Shown: in pieces, positions 62,222 through 64,000 of the stretch
Position numbering within the stretch: position 1 is the first letter of the stretch
Layout of the letters: every line of letters begins with the position of its first letter
NCBI RefSeq assembly: GCF_000721075.1
Contig: NZ_JOEQ01000018.1
Coordinates: 1-64,000 of the forward strand
Reading direction: 5' to 3'
Length of the DNA: 64,000 nt
From: Streptosporangium amethystogenes
GTDB lineage: Bacteria; Actinomycetota; Actinomycetes; Streptosporangiales; Streptosporangiaceae
Translations under genes and position numbers: made by a program
The notes under the pieces: model-generated
The model's database searches: none
Told to the model about the DNA's origin: nothing
What the model saw: the letters and a program-made list of their open reading frames with translations, nothing else

Positions 62222-64000
62222 TCTCCTTCACCGGCGAAACCTCACTCACGGACAACGGAGCCGGCATGACCTCCCCCGCGACCGCAGACCCCGTGACCGC
62301 AGACCCCGTGACCGCGGACCCCGTGACCGCAGACCCCGTGACCGCGGACCCCGTGACCGCGGACCCCGTGACCGTCCCCGGGAACGGAGGCGGAACGACC
62401 TCCTCCACCAACGAAGAGCCCGCGACCGCCCCCGCGACCGCAGACGCCTTGCCCTTCCCCAGGGACGAGGACCCCCTGACCTCACAGGCCGCGGGGAACC
62501 GGCGGCGGACGGCATTGGCCGTTCTCGTCTGGACCGGCGCGGTACTGGCGCCGGTCTGCAACCTCCTGGCGGTCTGGCTGGTCGAGTTGAGCGCCTCGAC
62601 CTGGCGCGAGGACTTCATCACCCTGGATCCGACGGTCTTCCTGTTCCCGGTCGCCGGCGCGTTCCTCGTCACGCGCCGGCCCCGGCTGCTCGTCCCCTGG
62701 CTGCTCTGGATCAGCGGGGTGGTCGGCGGCCTCTACTACCTGGCCTACAGTGCCGCCCACTGGTTCTACCTCACCGACCCCGGAGGGATCACCCTCTACC
62801 TCGGGTGGCTGGCACTGTGGCTGTGGCTGTGGCACGTTCCGGTGTTCATCTCGCTGCTGCCGCTGCTCTTCCCCGACGGCCGGCTGCCCTCCCGGCGCTG
62901 GCGGCCGGTCCTGTACGCCAACCTGGTCCTCATGGTCGGGCACTCGCTGTTCCTGGGACTGGCCCCGGATCCCGAGTTCGAGCTCCAGCTGCCGATCGCG
63001 AACCCCTTCGGTGTCGAGGCGCTGCGTGAGATCTCCCCCGCCGTGGAGTCGTACATCGGCGCCCCGATGATGGCGCTCACCGCGCTCGGCGTGCTCTCGC
63101 TGGTCTTCCGCTATCGGGCGGGCGACACCGAGCTCCGGCGCCAGATCGGCTGGTACGTCGGCGCGCTGGCGGTGCTTCTGCTCTCCTGGATTCTCCGGGT
63201 GGCGACCGGCTCCTGGTTGCTGGGGGCCACGGAGACCCTCTTCATGGCCGGAGTGCCCCTGTCGATCATCGCGTCGGTGCTGCGCTACCGCCTCTACGGC
63301 ATCGACGTCGTGCTCAACCGGGCGCTGGTCTACGGCTCCCTCGTCGCGGTCACCGGAGGCGTCTACTTCGGGCTGATCTGGCTGGCCGGCGCCCTGGCCA
63401 GCGACCTGGGCCAAGGCGCCGGGCTGGTCTCCGCGCTGGCCGTGGGCGGTCTCTTCCACCCCGTACGGCTACGGCTGCAGCGGTTGGTGGACCGGGTCTT
63501 CGCCGTCGAGCGCGACCCCTACCGGGTCGTCGGCCTGCTCGGCCGTACCGGGCAGGGAGCGCAGGACCCGACGGCGGCCCTCGGTGAGGCCGTGACCCTG
63601 ATCCGCGGGGCACTGGGAGCCACCGGGGTCGGCGTCGAGGTCCGCACCGGGCGGGGCGCGACGCGCGTGTTCACCGACGGGGAGCTTCGGCCGGGGGTGA
63701 CGGAGATGCCGCTGTTCTGGCACGCGGACTGGGTCGGAACCCTGATGGTGGCGGGGGTCCGGCCGGGCCGCGAGCCGATGGAGGTGCTCGCCAGGCACCT
63801 CGCCGAGCTGGCACACGCCGTACGGCTCACCGCCGACCTGCACCGCTCCCGGGAACGCATCCGGTCCACCCGCGACGAGGAGCGCCGCAGGCTGGGCAGG
63901 GAGCTGCACGACGGGCTCGGCCCGGCGCTGACCAGCGTCACGTTCGCCCTCGACGAGGCGCGGAGAAGGCTCGACACCGATCCTCAGGCCGTCGGGAGGC
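62218..64000 (+). CDS. NarL-type sensor histidine kinase with TADPV repeats, cut by window end
   Basis: Open to base 64000 (594 codons seen). Start GTG 62218 (overlapping the previous stop) or ATG 62266. The N-terminal about 100 residues are polar, with six TADPV units (62281-62370). Then follow about eight transmembrane segments (AVLVWTGAVLAPVCNLLAVW; WLALWLWLWHVPVFISLLPL; MMALTALGVLSLVF; LFMAGVPLSIIASVL), then LNRALVYGSLVAVTGGVYFG as in its neighbour. The linker and HisKA_3 box GRELHDGLGPALTS follow, with His near 564. The ATPase part lies beyond the window. A response regulator gene would be expected downstream. Confidence 0.85.
   Translation, partial: MISFTGETSLTDNGAGMTSPATADPVTADPVTADPVTADPVTADPVTADPVTVPGNGGGTTSSTNEEPATAPATADALPFPRDEDPLTSQAAGNRRRTALAVLVWTGAVLAPVCNLLAVWLVELSASTWREDFITLDPTVFLFPVAGAFLVTRRPRLLVPWLLWISGVVGGLYYLAYSAAHWFYLTDPGGITLYLGWLALWLWLWHVPVFISLLPLLFPDGRLPSRRWRPVLYANLVLMVGHSLFLGLAPDPEFELQLPIANPFGVEALREISPAVESYIGAPMMALTALGVLSLVFRYRAGDTELRRQIGWYVGALAVLLLSWILRVATGSWLLGATETLFMAGVPLSIIASVLRYRLYGIDVVLNRALVYGSLVAVTGGVYFGLIWLAGALASDLGQGAGLVSALAVGGLFHPVRLRLQRLVDRVFAVERDPYRVVGLLGRTGQGAQDPTAALGEAVTLIRGALGATGVGVEVRTGRGATRVFTDGELRPGVTEMPLFWHADWVGTLMVAGVRPGREPMEVLARHLAELAHAVRLTADLHRSRERIRSTRDEERRRLGRELHDGLGPALTSVTFALDEARRRLDTDPQAVGR
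62281..62370 (+). repeat. six 15-bp tandem repeats encoding TADPV
   Basis: ACCGCAGACCCCGTG or ACCGCGGACCCCGTG occurs six times without interruption in frame, giving (TADPV)6 near the N-terminus of the sensor kinase. The only variation is A/G at one third position. Copy number is expected to vary by slippage. Confidence 0.9.

Noticed and set aside
62281..62370. CRISPR-like repeats
   Set aside because: The 15-bp units abut without spacers and are in frame inside a kinase gene; no cas genes are present.

Overview
The window is 64 kb of high-GC DNA with strong G/C third-position bias, many GTG starts and dense ATGA/GTGA overlaps. It carries BldC, an AfsR/SARP giant regulator, XRE-DUF5753 plus DUF397 pairs, DUF4229, and a menaquinone-linked nuoA-N operon. 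These point to a mycelial actinomycete. Streptosporangiales is my best guess, by inference from gene content only.

Layout. 1-4.4 kb: the 5' end of a YCII/DGPF protein, a NarL-type two-component pair, a DUF2306 membrane protein and a zinc-free MDR oxidoreductase. 4.4-7 kb: a scar made of a 3'-truncated serine recombinase, a 5'-truncated IS5-type transposase and the last ~57 codons of a multicopper oxidase. 7-9.5 kb: a PIG-V-like mannosyltransferase and a HAD phosphatase. 9.7-21.7 kb: an accessory island. Here the 3' end of msrA (intact gene at 21.0-21.7 kb) recurs as five partial, same-orientation copies near 9.8, 10.9, 12.2, 14.5 and 20.9 kb. The copies delimit small modules: RelE/Phd; a DUF6891-like gene; HEPN/MNT plus RelE/antitoxin; and SDR, TetR, a LacI remnant, a secreted peptide and an XRE-SARP-NB-ARC-TPR regulator. 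This is the most unusual structure in the window. I read it as repeated integration at the msrA 3' end, or as a family of short mobile cassettes.

21.8-23.2 kb holds rarD and a MarR gene. 23.3-42.3 kb is a minus-strand respiratory block: menG (ubiE-like), geranylgeranyl reductase, an unlisted 40-codon ORF, nuoA to nuoN, and a polyprenyl diphosphate synthase. A perfect 18-bp Rex-type operator and a plausible promoter lie just upstream of the reductase. This suggests NADH/NAD+-responsive control of a transcript that makes both complex I and enzymes of its quinone.

42.3-50.6 kb: an exported beta-propeller-like protein, DUF4229, bldC, a lethal-factor-like metalloprotease, a PLD-N membrane protein, and a system II cytochrome c maturation operon (phosphatase, tlpA/resA, ccdA, resB, ccsB). 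50.7-56.1 kb: two EamA exporters around a LysR gene, a TPR protein and a DUF3592 protein. 56.3-58.9 kb: an abaA/whiJ-like developmental cassette (two DUF397, XRE, hypothetical, HATPase). 59.4-64 kb: hemL and two tandem paralogous NarL-type sensor kinases, the second running off the window.
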